Shown one piece after another: positions 34,295 to 44,229 of a DNA stretch of 64,000 nt. The stretch comes from Callorhinus ursinus (Eukaryota > Chordata > Mammalia > Carnivora > Otariidae). The stretch is from NCBI RefSeq assembly GCF_003265705.1, contig NW_020312817.1, positions 47,857,825 to 47,921,824 of the forward strand. Direction: 5' to 3'. Positions within the stretch are counted from its first letter, which is position 1; each line of letters starts with the position of its first letter. The notes beneath the pieces were generated by a model, which was not told where the DNA came from, made no database searches, and saw only the letters and a list, made by a program, of their open reading frames with translations. Position numbers and translations under genes: made by a program.

Positions 34295-35565
34295 CCACAT
34301 GTAAGAAGCTTGGAAGTCACCACTCTGTTCTAACAACAAATAAAAAGCTGAACAAATTGAAAAATCAGCACCTCTTCTAGGATCTGTAAGAGAAAAGATA
34401 AAACAGGACAAACTGTTGCCCCCAGGACTGGAGAGACCACCGAGGGGGACAGGCAGTGGTGACTTCTCAGAGCAGAGACTCACAAGTGGAAAGCTCCAGG
34501 AACCAGAGCCCAGGTAGTAAAACCTGAACTATAACCAAAGAATTGCTAGATGCCCGGTACCATACAATGCCGAGAGACCCAGTTGTAGAAGGGTGTTTCA
34601 CAATATTGTGAGATTTACCTCCAGAAACTTGACCAGGTTCCTGCAATAAAGATGGAGAAAAATCCTCTCCTGCTTCTGGCAGGGAAGGGAGAAAGGAACT
34701 ACTTTGAAGTATGCCAGAGCTATTCTTCTCAAGGCCTGTCCCCAAGGAAGAGTAGTTAACCAGAGCATAACCTATGAGGGTATTATTAGAGCCTAAGTGA
34801 CCTGGGAAAGAGAAATACCAACTCCAGCCATCCATAGCCATCTTGTCCTACCTAAGGGAGAAAAAAAAAGAAAATACCCTGAGAAAGAGTTGTAAAGTTC
34901 AGAGTCCAGAAGCATAAGCTTACTAAAAGACCAAGACCTAATCAGAGGACTATAGAACACTCCCCCTCCCCCCACACTTCACCAGGACATTACTAAAAAC
35001 CTATTTATAGCAATTCCTTTTACCCGGTACATCATGTCTGGCTATCAAGAAAATATTACAAGGCATATCAAAAGGCAAAAATGACAATTTGAAGAGACAG
35101 AGCAAGCATCAGAACCAGACATGGCAGGGATGTTGTTTTTATCAGAAAGGAAATTAAAAAGACTCATGATTAATATGCTAAGGGCTGTAATGGATAAAAT
35201 AGACAGGAAGCAAGAATGGAAGGGCCATGCAAGCAGAGATGGAAATCTTAAGAAAGAACCGAAAAGAAGTGCTAGAGATCAAAAACATTGAAACAGCAAT
35301 GAAGAACACATTTGATGGGCCTATTAATAGACTAGACATGGCTGAGGAAAGAATTTCTGAGCTAGAGGATATATCAACAAAACTCTTAAGAACTGAAAAG
35401 CAAAAAGAACAAAGACTACATAAATACATACATACATACATACAGAATAGAGTATCCAAGGACTGGGAGCAACCTCAAAAGGTATAATACACATGTACTG
35501 GGAATCCCAGAAGGAGAAGAAAGAGAAAAGAACAGAAGAAATATTTGAAACAAGAATGACTGAGG
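34295..35565 (+). repeat. Ancient L1: 5' UTR and first part of ORF1
   Basis: 5' UTR-like start gtaagaagcttggaagtcac at 34301 with tgaaaaatcagcacctcttc, then ORF1. The frame at 35227-35487 shows the ORF1 coiled-coil segment (MAEERISELEDISTKL), preceded by decayed ORF1 upstream (tattacaaggcatatcaaaa near 35054). A (CATA)n run has grown inside it at 35422-35443. This is the 5' portion of a nearly full-length element that resumes at 36049, 37396 and 39787. Multiple stops, so no functional protein. Confidence 0.75.
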
Positions 35566-36048
35566 AATAAGTCAATCAGAGAAAGACATATATCATATGA
35601 TCTCACTAATATGAGGAATTCTTAATCTCAGGAAACAAACTGAGGATTGCTGGAGTGGTGGGGGTGGGAAGGATGGGGTGGATGGGTGATAGACATTGGG
35701 GAGGGTATGTGCTATGGTGAGTGCTGTGAATTGTATAGGACTGTTGAGTCACAGACCTGTACCTCTGAAACAAATAATATATTACATGTTAAAAAAAAGA
35801 AGAATATAGTAGGAAGGGGAAAATGAAGGGGGGGAATCAGAGGGGGAGACGAACCATGAGAGACTATGGACTCTGAGAAACAAACTGAGGGTTCTAGATG
35901 GGTTAGCCTGGTGATGGGTATTAAGGAGGGCACGTATTGAATGGAGCACTGGGTGTTATACGCGAACAATGAATCATGGCACACTACATCAAAAACTAAT
36001 GATGTAATGTATGGTGATTAACATAACATGATAAAATTAAAAAAAAAA
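35566..36048 (+). mobile_element. Young L1 3' end nested in the ancient L1
   Basis: From ataagtcaatcagagaaaga through the G-rich 3' UTR, an internal A-run near 35790, gaatggagcactgggtgtta to an ATAAAATTAAAAAAAAAAA tail. The flanks are agaatgac-tgagga on the left and agaatgaggattt on the right, so the host ORF1 resumes with a few bases missing. Confidence 0.88.
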
Positions 36049-36115
36049 AGAATGAGGATTTCCCCCAAATTAATGTCAGACACTAAACCACAGATCCTGG
36101 AAGCTCAGGGAATAC
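36049..36115 (+). repeat. Ancient L1 ORF1, short continuation
   Basis: ttaatgtcagacactaaacc, acagatcctggaagctcagg continues ORF1 of the element starting at 34295. It is cut at 36115 by a retroviral LTR. Confidence 0.7.
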
Positions 36116-36558
36116 TGTCAAAGGTTCAGAAATAACAACAGTAAAACCAGTGAATCACTGAGGTCATAATTAGTCAAAATTTATTTTGCATATACAAAAA
36201 AAGACAGTTTGTGAACTGGGAGCACTCAAACAGATTAAATAAGGAATGAGGCTGAGGGATATGTTGTTATAAAGCAGCTTATAGAGTGAGAAAATAATAA
36301 CTGTTTATTCCTCACAGTGGGTTATTTAGAATTCTCTTAAATGATAGGGAATCAGTCACCACCTCACATTGGTAACCATCTCATATCAACCCTGGGAAAC
36401 ATTTTAAGTTTTGCTTATAATTTCCAGAGGCATAAAAAAAAAAAATGACCCAGGTCAAATTAGCCTTGCAAAATGAAGTTTTGCGTGTCTGACTAAATTG
36501 GGTTTGTCTGCTCAGAGAATTTTCAAAGCTGGTCTCCATTGATTTTTTTATTTTAACA
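36116..36558 (-). repeat. Endogenous retrovirus LTR, 443 bp
   Basis: On the minus strand the block starts TGTTAAAA (36558 downwards) and ends CCTTTGACA (36116), forming imperfect inverted termini TGTTAAA/TTTGACA with TG...CA ends. It is bordered on its upstream side by a purine-rich tract complementary to cccccccttttctt (36562-36575), as a 3' LTR should be. Candidate AATAAA signals lie near 36304 and 36180 on the minus strand. Family not named; class I type is likely. Confidence 0.6.
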
Positions 36559-37395
36559 ATCCCCCCCTTTTCTTGGTCATCCTCTCAGTCTGCTGAGAGA
36601 ATGACGAGCCATTATAGCACGATTCTCAATTACCACTCTTGATGTAGTCAGGCTGAAGAATCACACATTGGCTGTTTCCTTTAGTTGAATCATCAGTCTG
36701 GAGGGCCATGTAGTCTCCATTTTCATCATTTATATGGTTATTGTTGATTTCATCCAGTTATCTGATCCTGATGGATATCATTTGGTGTGTGACTGGGTGC
36801 CAATAGGCATTTAAAACCCTCAAGGATATATAAGGCACTAGAGATGTTAATATGATGACTATAAGGAGAACAATAACAAATGATTAAAAAATTCCCTAGA
36901 GCAGAGATTCCCAGAGCCAAGATTTGATCAATTAAATCAATCAAATGGGTTTCAATTTTTTAGAAGTTATTTACATAGGCACAATATAATGTGTTAACAA
37001 TCACATATCCTCACAATTAGTTAGGAGAGGATGAATATGAGGATGTTGTTTTTCAAAAAATAGTGTTGGAGGTGAGTTTTCACCCAAATTAGGTCTCTAT
37101 ATGATGTGAACAGTCAGGTACTTTAATGAGAGGCATTTCTATGGAAACAAAAGAAAAGCAAAGGTTAATTGTTTGAGCAAATTATAAATTCAGTTTCTGG
37201 GTTTAGAGAGCATCCAATTGAGAAAATTTCTAGATGCCAGGTTTGAAGCATCTTCAGATGGAATGAGGTCAAACAGTGACAATCAGAGAGATTTTCTTGT
37301 TTGCAGTGTGAATGTCTCGAGTGATCTTTCTAAGTGGCCACATTACAACAGGCACAAAGATTGTCCACACATGAGCATCATGAGTATTTCACCAA
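36559..37395 (-). pseudogene. Endogenous retrovirus internal remnant with polypurine tract and env-like tail
   Basis: Begins, in the minus direction, at about 37395 and ends at the polypurine tract beside the LTR. A 64-codon frame at 36750-36944 has a hydrophobic segment (LGISALGNFLIICYC) at the position where the transmembrane envelope tail of a class I retrovirus would lie, about 190 bp before the polypurine tract. No intact viral frame remains: the rest of the internal region is short, full of stops, and the 5' LTR, gag and pol are absent. The retroviral reading rests on LTR plus polypurine tract; the env assignment is inference. Confidence 0.45.
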
Positions 37396-39145
37396 CATAG
37401 ATTCAAAAATCCTCAACAAAATATTGGCACATTTAATCCAAAAAAAATATTAAAAGAATTAAAGTAAGACTTATCCCAGGTATGCAAGACTGCTTCAAAT
37501 TTCAAAAACAATTAAAGAAACCCATCACATCACAAACTAAAAAAGAAAAACCACAAGATCATGTCAATAGACGCAGAAAAAGTATTTGACAAAATCCAAC
37601 ACCCACTTATGATAAAGACTCTTTATAAACTATCAATAGAGGGGAATGTTCTCAACTTGATAGAGATTATCTACAAACAACTTACAGCTAACACACTTAA
37701 TGGAGAGAAACTCAAAACTTTCCCATTAAGATCAGCTACAAAGCAAGGATGTCTCATCTCATCAGTCCTTTCAACATCATACTGGAAATCCTTGCTAATT
37801 CAATAAGGCAAGAAAAGGAAATAAAAGATAAACAGATTGGGAAGGAAAACCAAACTGTCTCTGTTTGCAGATGACATGATTTTCTATGTAGAAAACCAAA
37901 AGGAATGATAAAAAAACTAGAACTAATAAGCAATTATAGCAAGGTTGCAGGATGAAAAGTTAATATTAAAAATCAACTGCTTTCCTATATACCAATAATA
38001 AACAAGTGAAATTATAAATTTAAAAACACAATATAATTTACCACCAAAAAAAGAGAACTATTTAGGTATAAATCTAACAAATATATACAAGATCTATATG
38101 AAGAAAACTACAAAAAATTACTCTAATAAATGAAATCAAAGAATAATTTTAAAAAATGGAGAAATATTCCATGCTCATAGACAGGAAGACTCTATATTGA
38201 CAAGATGTCAGGTCTCCCCAACTTGATCTGCAGATTGAATGCAATCCCAAGCAAAATTCCAGCAAGTTATTTTATGGATATTGACAAACTGATTCTAAAG
38301 TTTATGTGGAGAGGCAAAAGACCCAGAATAGCCAACACAATATTGAGGGAGAAGAACAAAGTCGAAGGTTTGACACTCTGATTCAAGACAGTATAAAGCT
38401 ACAATAATCAAGATAGTGTGGTATTGGTAAAAGGATAGACAAATAGATCAATAGAGCATAATAGAGAGCCCAGAAATAGACACCCATAAATACAACCAGC
38501 TTATTTTTGACAAAAAAACAAAGGCAATACAATGGAGCAAAGACAGTCTTCAAGAAATGGTGCCAGAACAACCCACATAAGAAAGGAAAAAATAAATCTA
38601 GAGACAAACCTTACACCCTTCACAAAAATTAACTCAAAGCAGATCATAGACCTAAGTGTAAAACACAAAACTATAAAACTCCTAAAAGATGACATAGGAG
38701 AAAATTTAGATGACCCTCGATAGAGTAATGCCTTTTTAGATATATTATCAAAGACATGATCCATGACAGAAATAATTGATAAGCTGGACTTCATTAAAAT
38801 TAAAATTTGCTGCTCATTAAAGACAATATCAAAAGAATTAGAAGAGAAACAACAGATAGGGGTGAAATATTTGCAAAAGACACATCTGATAAAAGGACTG
38901 CTATCCAAAATACACAAAGAATTCTTAAAACTCAGCAAGAAGAAAATAAACAACTCAAAAAAAAACCGGCCCCCCCCAAAAAAAAACAAAAAACAGAAAA
39001 AAAAAACAAAAAAACCCGGGCCCAAACCTTAACAGATACCTCATCAAAGAAGAAATACAGATGGCAAATAAGCATATGAAAACAAGTTCCATATCAGACT
39101 TCATAAGGGAAATGTAAATTAAAACAACAGTGAGATATTGCATAC
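37396..39145 (+). repeat. Ancient L1 ORF2 (reverse transcriptase and C-terminal part), broken
   Basis: Resumes at attcaaaaatcctcaacaaa and shows ORF2 in several frames: MSIDAEKVFDKIQHPLMIKT at 37561, a KQGCLIS motif near 37743, the FADD catalytic motif of the reverse transcriptase near 37866 (tttgcagatgacatgat), then ATQWSK-like and C-terminal parts up to the assembly gap. Frameshifts and stops throughout. About 2 kb of ORF1 3' part and ORF2 5' part are missing across the retroviral block. The 174-codon minus-strand frame at 38501-39025 is antisense noise. Confidence 0.85.
38956..39026. other. Aberrant homopolymer-rich stretch next to the gap
   Basis: Runs of C, A and G (accggcccccccc, then A9, A10, A7, acccgggccc) replace what should be ordinary L1 ORF2 sequence; the ORF2 match is good before and after. 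Probably a sequencing or consensus error at a contig edge rather than biology. Confidence 0.6.
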
Positions 39146-39245
39146 NNNNNNNNNNNNNNNNNNNNNNNNNNNNNNNNNNNNNNNNNNNNNNNNNNNNNNN
39201 NNNNNNNNNNNNNNNNNNNNNNNNNNNNNNNNNNNNNNNNNNNNN
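39146..39245. other. Assembly gap, 100 N
   Basis: Exactly 100 N, the conventional placeholder for a gap of unknown size. The left edge is in ancient L1 ORF2 (plus), the right edge in the 3' UTR of a young L1 (minus). Confidence 0.99.
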
Positions 39246-39786
39246 TTCTTTTTTCCATTCAATACGTGCCCTCTTTAATACCCATCACCAGGCTAACCCA
39301 TCCCCCAACCCCTGCCCTCTAGAACCCTCAGTTTGTTTCTCAGAGTCCATAGTCTCTCATGGTTCGTCTCCCCCTCTGATTACCCCCCTTCATTGTTCCC
39401 TTCCTACTATCTTCTTTCTTCTTTTCTTTTTTTTAATATATAATGTATTATTTGTTTCAGAGGTACAGGTCTGTGATTCATCAGTCTTACACAATTCACA
39501 GCACTCACCATAGCACATACCCTCCCCAATGTCTATCACCCAGCCACCCCATCCCTCCCACCCCCACCACTCCAGCAACCCTCAGTTTGTTTCCTGAGAT
39601 TAAGAATTCCTTGTATCAGTGAGATCATATGATACATGTCTTTCTTTGATTGACTTATTTCGCTTAGCATAATACCTTCTAGTTCCATCCACATCGTTGC
39701 AAATGGCAAGATTTCACTTTTTGATGGCTGCATAATATTCCACTGTGTGTATATATATATATATATATATACCACATCTTCTTTGT
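39246..39786 (-). mobile_element. Young L1 3' end, antisense, 3' terminus lost in gap
   Basis: Complement of the carnivore L1 3' UTR from catt-caatacgtgccctct through the internal T-run near 39425 and cagaggtacaggtctgtgat, to the end of ORF2 (tggctgcataatattccact) and a (TA)n tract at 39750-39770. The poly(A) end and about 80 bp of 3' terminus are missing into the gap. The 5' truncation is at about 39786, where the ancient L1 resumes. Confidence 0.88.
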
Positions 39787-40530
39787 AAAACTAAACATGC
39801 TCTTACCTTAGAATTTAGCATTTAAACTCTTTGGTATTTACCCAGAAGAGGTGAAAACTTTCCACACAAAAACTTACATATGGGTGTTTATAGAAGCTTT
39901 ATTCATAATTACCAAAATCTGGAAGCAACTAAGATGTCTTTCAGTAGGTGAATGGATGAATAAATTGTGGTACAATCAGACAATGGAATATTATCCAAAG
40001 TTAAAAAGAGATGCACTACTAAGCCATGAGAAGACATGGAGGAAGCTTACATGCATATTACTAAGTGAAAGAAACCAATCTCAAAAGGCTTCATGCTGTA
40101 TGGTTCCAACTGTATGACATTCTGGAAAAGACAAATTATGAATACAATAAAAAGATCAGTGGTTGCCAGGGTGTGCTGGGGGAGGAAGATATTAATATGC
40201 AGAACACTGTGGGGTGGGGTTAGGACAGTGAAAATACTCTATATGGTATTATAATGAGGGATATATATCATTATACATTTGTCCAAACTCACTGAATGTA
40301 CAATATCAAGAGTAGATCCTTAGGTAAACTATAGAATTTGGATAATTATGATGTGTCAATGTAGGTCTGTTGTTGGTAAAAACATGTACCGTTCTGGTGA
40401 GTGATATTGATAATGAAGGAGGATATGCATGTGTGAAGTTAGGGAGTACATGAGAAATCTCTCTATTTTCCTCTCAATTTATTTTGTGAACCTAAAACTG
40501 TTCTAAAAATATAAAGTTATTAAAAAATCA
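39787..40530 (+). repeat. Ancient L1: ORF2 C-terminus and 3' UTR
   Basis: The frame at 39851-40117 carries the ORF2 C-terminal pattern (FIEALFIITKIWKQLRCLSV, then MEYYPKLKRDALLSHEKTW). The 3' UTR follows: gatcagtggttgccagggtg, tatcattatacatttgtcca, tgatgtgtcaatgtaggtct, and the end ctaaaaatataaagttatta. This completes the element begun at 34295. Confidence 0.85.
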
Positions 40531-42105
40531 GGTGTATCACATAAAGAGAATGCTTCTCCAAACACTTAAGCTATATTACTTTGGATAAATGGAAAATTTC
40601 AGAAAACAAAGGAATTTGATAGAAACAGAATTAACTTTTATGAGTCTAAACAAGGAATGTTTTTCTCCTTTAACTATTAAGCCAAATTTTGCTTTTTACT
40701 CCATGTGAGGATTTAACTTTTTTCTTTTTTGTTTTTCACTAGTTCACTTTCTATGCCAAGGGAAGAAAATTAAAAAAAAAAAAATGAAGAAGAAGAAGAA
40801 AGAAAAAATGGAAAGAACTAGTACATAGCTTTTCTCTTTTGACTTCTCTACCTTTTCTATAACACAAAATTCTAAGTTAATTGGGAGGCAGAATTAATGA
40901 GAACAGAATAAATATATTTCAAATAGTTCTCTTACTGAAAATATCACCTTGAGCATAAGTGTTATTTTCAGTGTCAAAAGCAATTATTGCAAATGATAAT
41001 AATCTTTTGAACCTAATTTTTTATGTATATTTCTGCCTCTAGTTTTATTTCTTTCTCATGACCATTTTTATAAATTTTACTTTTAAAACAGTGGAATGAA
41101 CTGTATTCAAGTCCTAATAAAATTTTCTATCATATAGGTACATCAGATTATAAAATTATGCTGCATGTTCCAAATCTACTCTGTTCACATGCTTTAGAGA
41201 AACCACTTTAAATGTTTTTTTTTTATGTTTTGAGGTTTACTTTTACTTTTATAATATATTTATTCCTATATAGCTTAGTTTCTCATAGATAAGTGATATC
41301 TATTAACACCATGCTATGAATGATGAGAAATCTGCCATGTACACCAGCTTTTTTTCTTTCACTCGTCTCAAATTGTGTTGTGTGTATACATATTATAGTG
41401 TATATATACATTTTACATATATATGTAAACCTCTGTTTCTTGATCCAACAATTTTAGACACTACTGTATTTTCCACTATATACAGTAAAGACAGTGACAA
41501 TATTACATTTTCTTCCACTGCTTTTCCTGTTTTTTCTCACTCTCAAAATCTCTCTCTCAAATAGATTTGATTTTTTATATTGCCAAGGCTTATATTTGCT
41601 TTTTTGTGTATAACTATGCTTTTTGCATTCTCTTCTTGATTTTAAAATTGAAAACCACTAAGCTACATTTGCAATCTTATGATAATGAAAATATTTTCAC
41701 AAAACCAGGAAGTGTGAGTGAATCCATAGATAAGATGCTGTCATCTCAAGTCCCCAGCTTTCCGGCACTAAAAGGAGAACATTCCAAGCATCAAGATCAA
41801 ATACAATTCTTTAAATACTCAGAATCAAACCACATTTTGCTTGCCTCCTATTTAGACTGTGAAATGTTTGTTGTATGTTTCTTCACCAAAGAAATATACT
41901 TGTCCTTTCTCATCCACAGGTTTTATTATGCTATTATTTGTTAAACAATTTAATACATGGGCATTTCTGCATAAGCCATTTACACAACTGTGATTTGAAT
42001 TTCTTCCCTTTGGATTTTTTGGATTTCTTTCCCTTATTCCCCTGGATTAACTCTACTTGTTCTTGAATTTTCTGACCTCTTCCTTAGTGGATTGCGTTGT
42101 TTTTT
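40531..42105. other. Unassigned AT-rich sequence
   Basis: No gene or confident repeat. A (GAA)n-like purine tract lies at 40785-40810. The frame at 41567-41944 (125 codons) has no recognisable domain. Confidence 0.5.
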
Positions 42106-42109
42106 GTTT

Positions 42110-42640
42110 TTTGTTTTTTGGGGTTTTTTTGCTGTGCGCTTACAAGCATATATAGTTCCTTTTATTTTTATTTTTCCAGTAAGACTGAAGGGAGATAAAA
42201 TTTCTCTAATTCTAAGTGTCTGAAAATGTCTTTATTTTGCTCTTGCAATTTGAGGAGGTATAGAATTCTAGGTGGAACACTTTGAAAAATTTAAAGGCTT
42301 TCCCCATTGACTTCTAATTTTTGTCTGATGTCAGTCCAATCCTGTTTCCTTGAAAATAATTGGTTTTTCCAACTTTGGAATTTTTTTTTCTCTTTATACT
42401 TGGTATTATCTTCAGAAAATTTTTCATGACATGTCTGGATATGTGTATACAAATTCATCATTATTGGCCCTCAGAGTCTTCATCTTGGGGAAATTTTATT
42501 TTCATATTTCTTCACTTATTTTTCCCAGTTCATGTAATCTTTTTCTAGAATTTATTTTAAGAAATGGTGATATTATCTGGGTAATCTCTGTGTCTCAACA
42601 TTTTTTTCTTGTAATGTCTATCAGTTTTTAAATTGGTTCA
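42110..42640 (-). repeat. Old L1 5' region, antisense
   Basis: tgtctgaaaatgtctttatt near 42218, ggtatagaattctaggtgga near 42256, then tttttctctttatacttggt and a diverged tail follow the antisense order of an old mammalian L1 5' UTR. Frames at 42350-42631 are incidental. Confidence 0.5.
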
Positions 42641-42920
42641 ATTGTGGTAAATATAATATATATATAAATAAACATATATATTATATATATATAACAAAAT
42701 CTACCATTTTAACCATTGTTACATGTACAGTTCTGTGGCATTAAGAACATTCATCTTGTACAACCATCACCACCATCCATGTCCAGAATTTTTCATCTTC
42801 CCAAACTGAAGCTCCCATCCATTAAATAATAATTTTCTATTGCCCACTGGCCACGAGGCCCTAGCAACCACCATTCTAATTTCTGTCTCCATGAATTTGA
42901 CTATTCTAAATATTAGTCAA
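42641..42920 (-). repeat. Old L1 3' region, antisense, with (TA)n tract
   Basis: ctaccattttaaccattgtt at 42702, cagttctgtggcattaagaa, caaccatcaccaccatccat and tgactattctaaatatt match antisense L1 3' sequence. A TA-rich run lies at 42655-42695. Confidence 0.6.
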
Positions 42921-43019
42921 TTTGAATGTATCTAGAAACATAGCTGCAACATATTAAAACAATCCTCATTGGACATGGCTTTTATATGCACAAATTTCAG
43001 TTACCATAGTTCAATTAAA

Positions 43020-43835
43020 TAACACCATATTCCCAACTTTACAGTTCAAATTTCAGTTACGATAGCATATTTACTGTGAATAATTACATGAAGTACAAAC
43101 TTTGCTGCCATAATTCTTTAGTCCACAAATCATTAAACAAATGCACATCATGATCAGCGACAAAAGACATCACTTCTTAGAAAGTATGTCTGTGATTGGT
43201 CACAGTTCATCTGTTTTTCAGTTTATGTACAGAGAGCAAAGTGTGCACTTGTGTTGCCTCCTTGCCCCCAAGTAATAAACCCACGTGACATTTTACAAAA
43301 CACATAATTAAAGGAAGAAATTGGCCCACAAGGGTAAAAAAAAAGCAAAGAAATAAAAAGTAATAAAACTGGAAGTGAAATAAGGATGGAATGTAAATGG
43401 AGTTATAGAAAAAAATAGCTGACTATGGGAATGTTGACACTGCCTATGGTGATTGTAGATATTGACCCAGAGGAACGAGATGAATGCAAATTTTTTGACT
43501 TAAATGGGAAACATGGTCATGATGGAAAAGAATGAAGACATCCTAGAGGAAGTGATACTGGCAACAAAAATTCACATTAACAGAACCTTCGAAAATATTT
43601 CAAGATATTGAAAGTGCAAAGGATAAAATGTTGGAAACTCATCTAAGCTTAGAAAGGAGTGTGACAATTCACCAAGATATAGATAAGATGCTCATTCTGT
43701 ATCATAAAATATACAATGAAAAGAAGAAGGCAAACAGTGTTCAAATCTGGTGTACTCCTAAATCATTTTCTTGCAAAGAAATAGAACACTTTATCAATGT
43801 TTCTAATGTTTTAAATTACAATATACTATAGAAAC
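43020..43835 (+). pseudogene. Tigger-like (pogo) DNA transposon relic
   Basis: The frame at 43628-43831 shows KMLILYHKIYNEKKKANS after SLERSVTIHQDIDK, a pattern I associate with the C-terminal tail of Tigger transposase-derived repeats. Upstream sequence (43455-43620) includes a degraded acidic stretch (DIDPEERDE) that also fits. No DDE catalytic core is visible and no intact frame survives. Terminal inverted repeats were not found, so the borders are approximate. Confidence 0.5.
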
Positions 43836-43855
43836 ATGAGTGTTGCTATTTTTTC

Positions 43856-44049
43856 TTTTTTTTTTAAGATTTTAGTTATTTATTTGACAGAGAGTGAGAG
43901 AGGGAGAGAAGAGAGAGAGCACAAGCAGGGGAAACAGCAGGTGCTTCCCATTGAGCAGAGCGCCCAACGCAGGGCTGGATCCCAGGACTCCGGGATCATG
44001 ACCTGAGCCAAAGGCAGACACTTAACCCACTGAGCCACCCAGGCACCCC
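43856..44049 (-). mobile_element. CAN SINE (SINEC), antisense
   Basis: T-run and aagattttagttatttattt tail at left, gggatcatgacctgagccaa in the middle, ctgagccacccaggcacccc head at right. TSD gagtgttgctattttttc (43838-43855) versus gagtgctgctattttttt (from 44050), diverged by one substitution. Confidence 0.93.
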
Positions 44050-44229
44050 GAGTGCTGCTATTTTTTTCCATCCCCCTATATACTTATAACTTACAATAAG
44101 AGTTTTAATGTTTTGACCAAATTTTCTAAAAGTCACAGAACAATCATCATTTTTATGATTGGTTATTAAAATCATTTTGTATTATTGTTTTCATGAATAT
44201 TTTTATGATACTGCATTATCATATAAAGG

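Noticed and set aside
38501..39025. 174-codon minus-strand open frame, the longest in the window
   Set aside because: It is exactly antisense to ancient L1 ORF2 and its N-terminus is the homopolymer-rich stretch beside the gap (F/G-rich translation). Not a gene.
39130..39513. 127-codon frame running through the gap
   Set aside because: It includes 34 unknown residues from N bases and then antisense L1 3' UTR; the frame is an artefact.
41567..41944. 125-codon plus-strand frame
   Set aside because: No domain recognised and no supporting signals; AT-rich chance frame.
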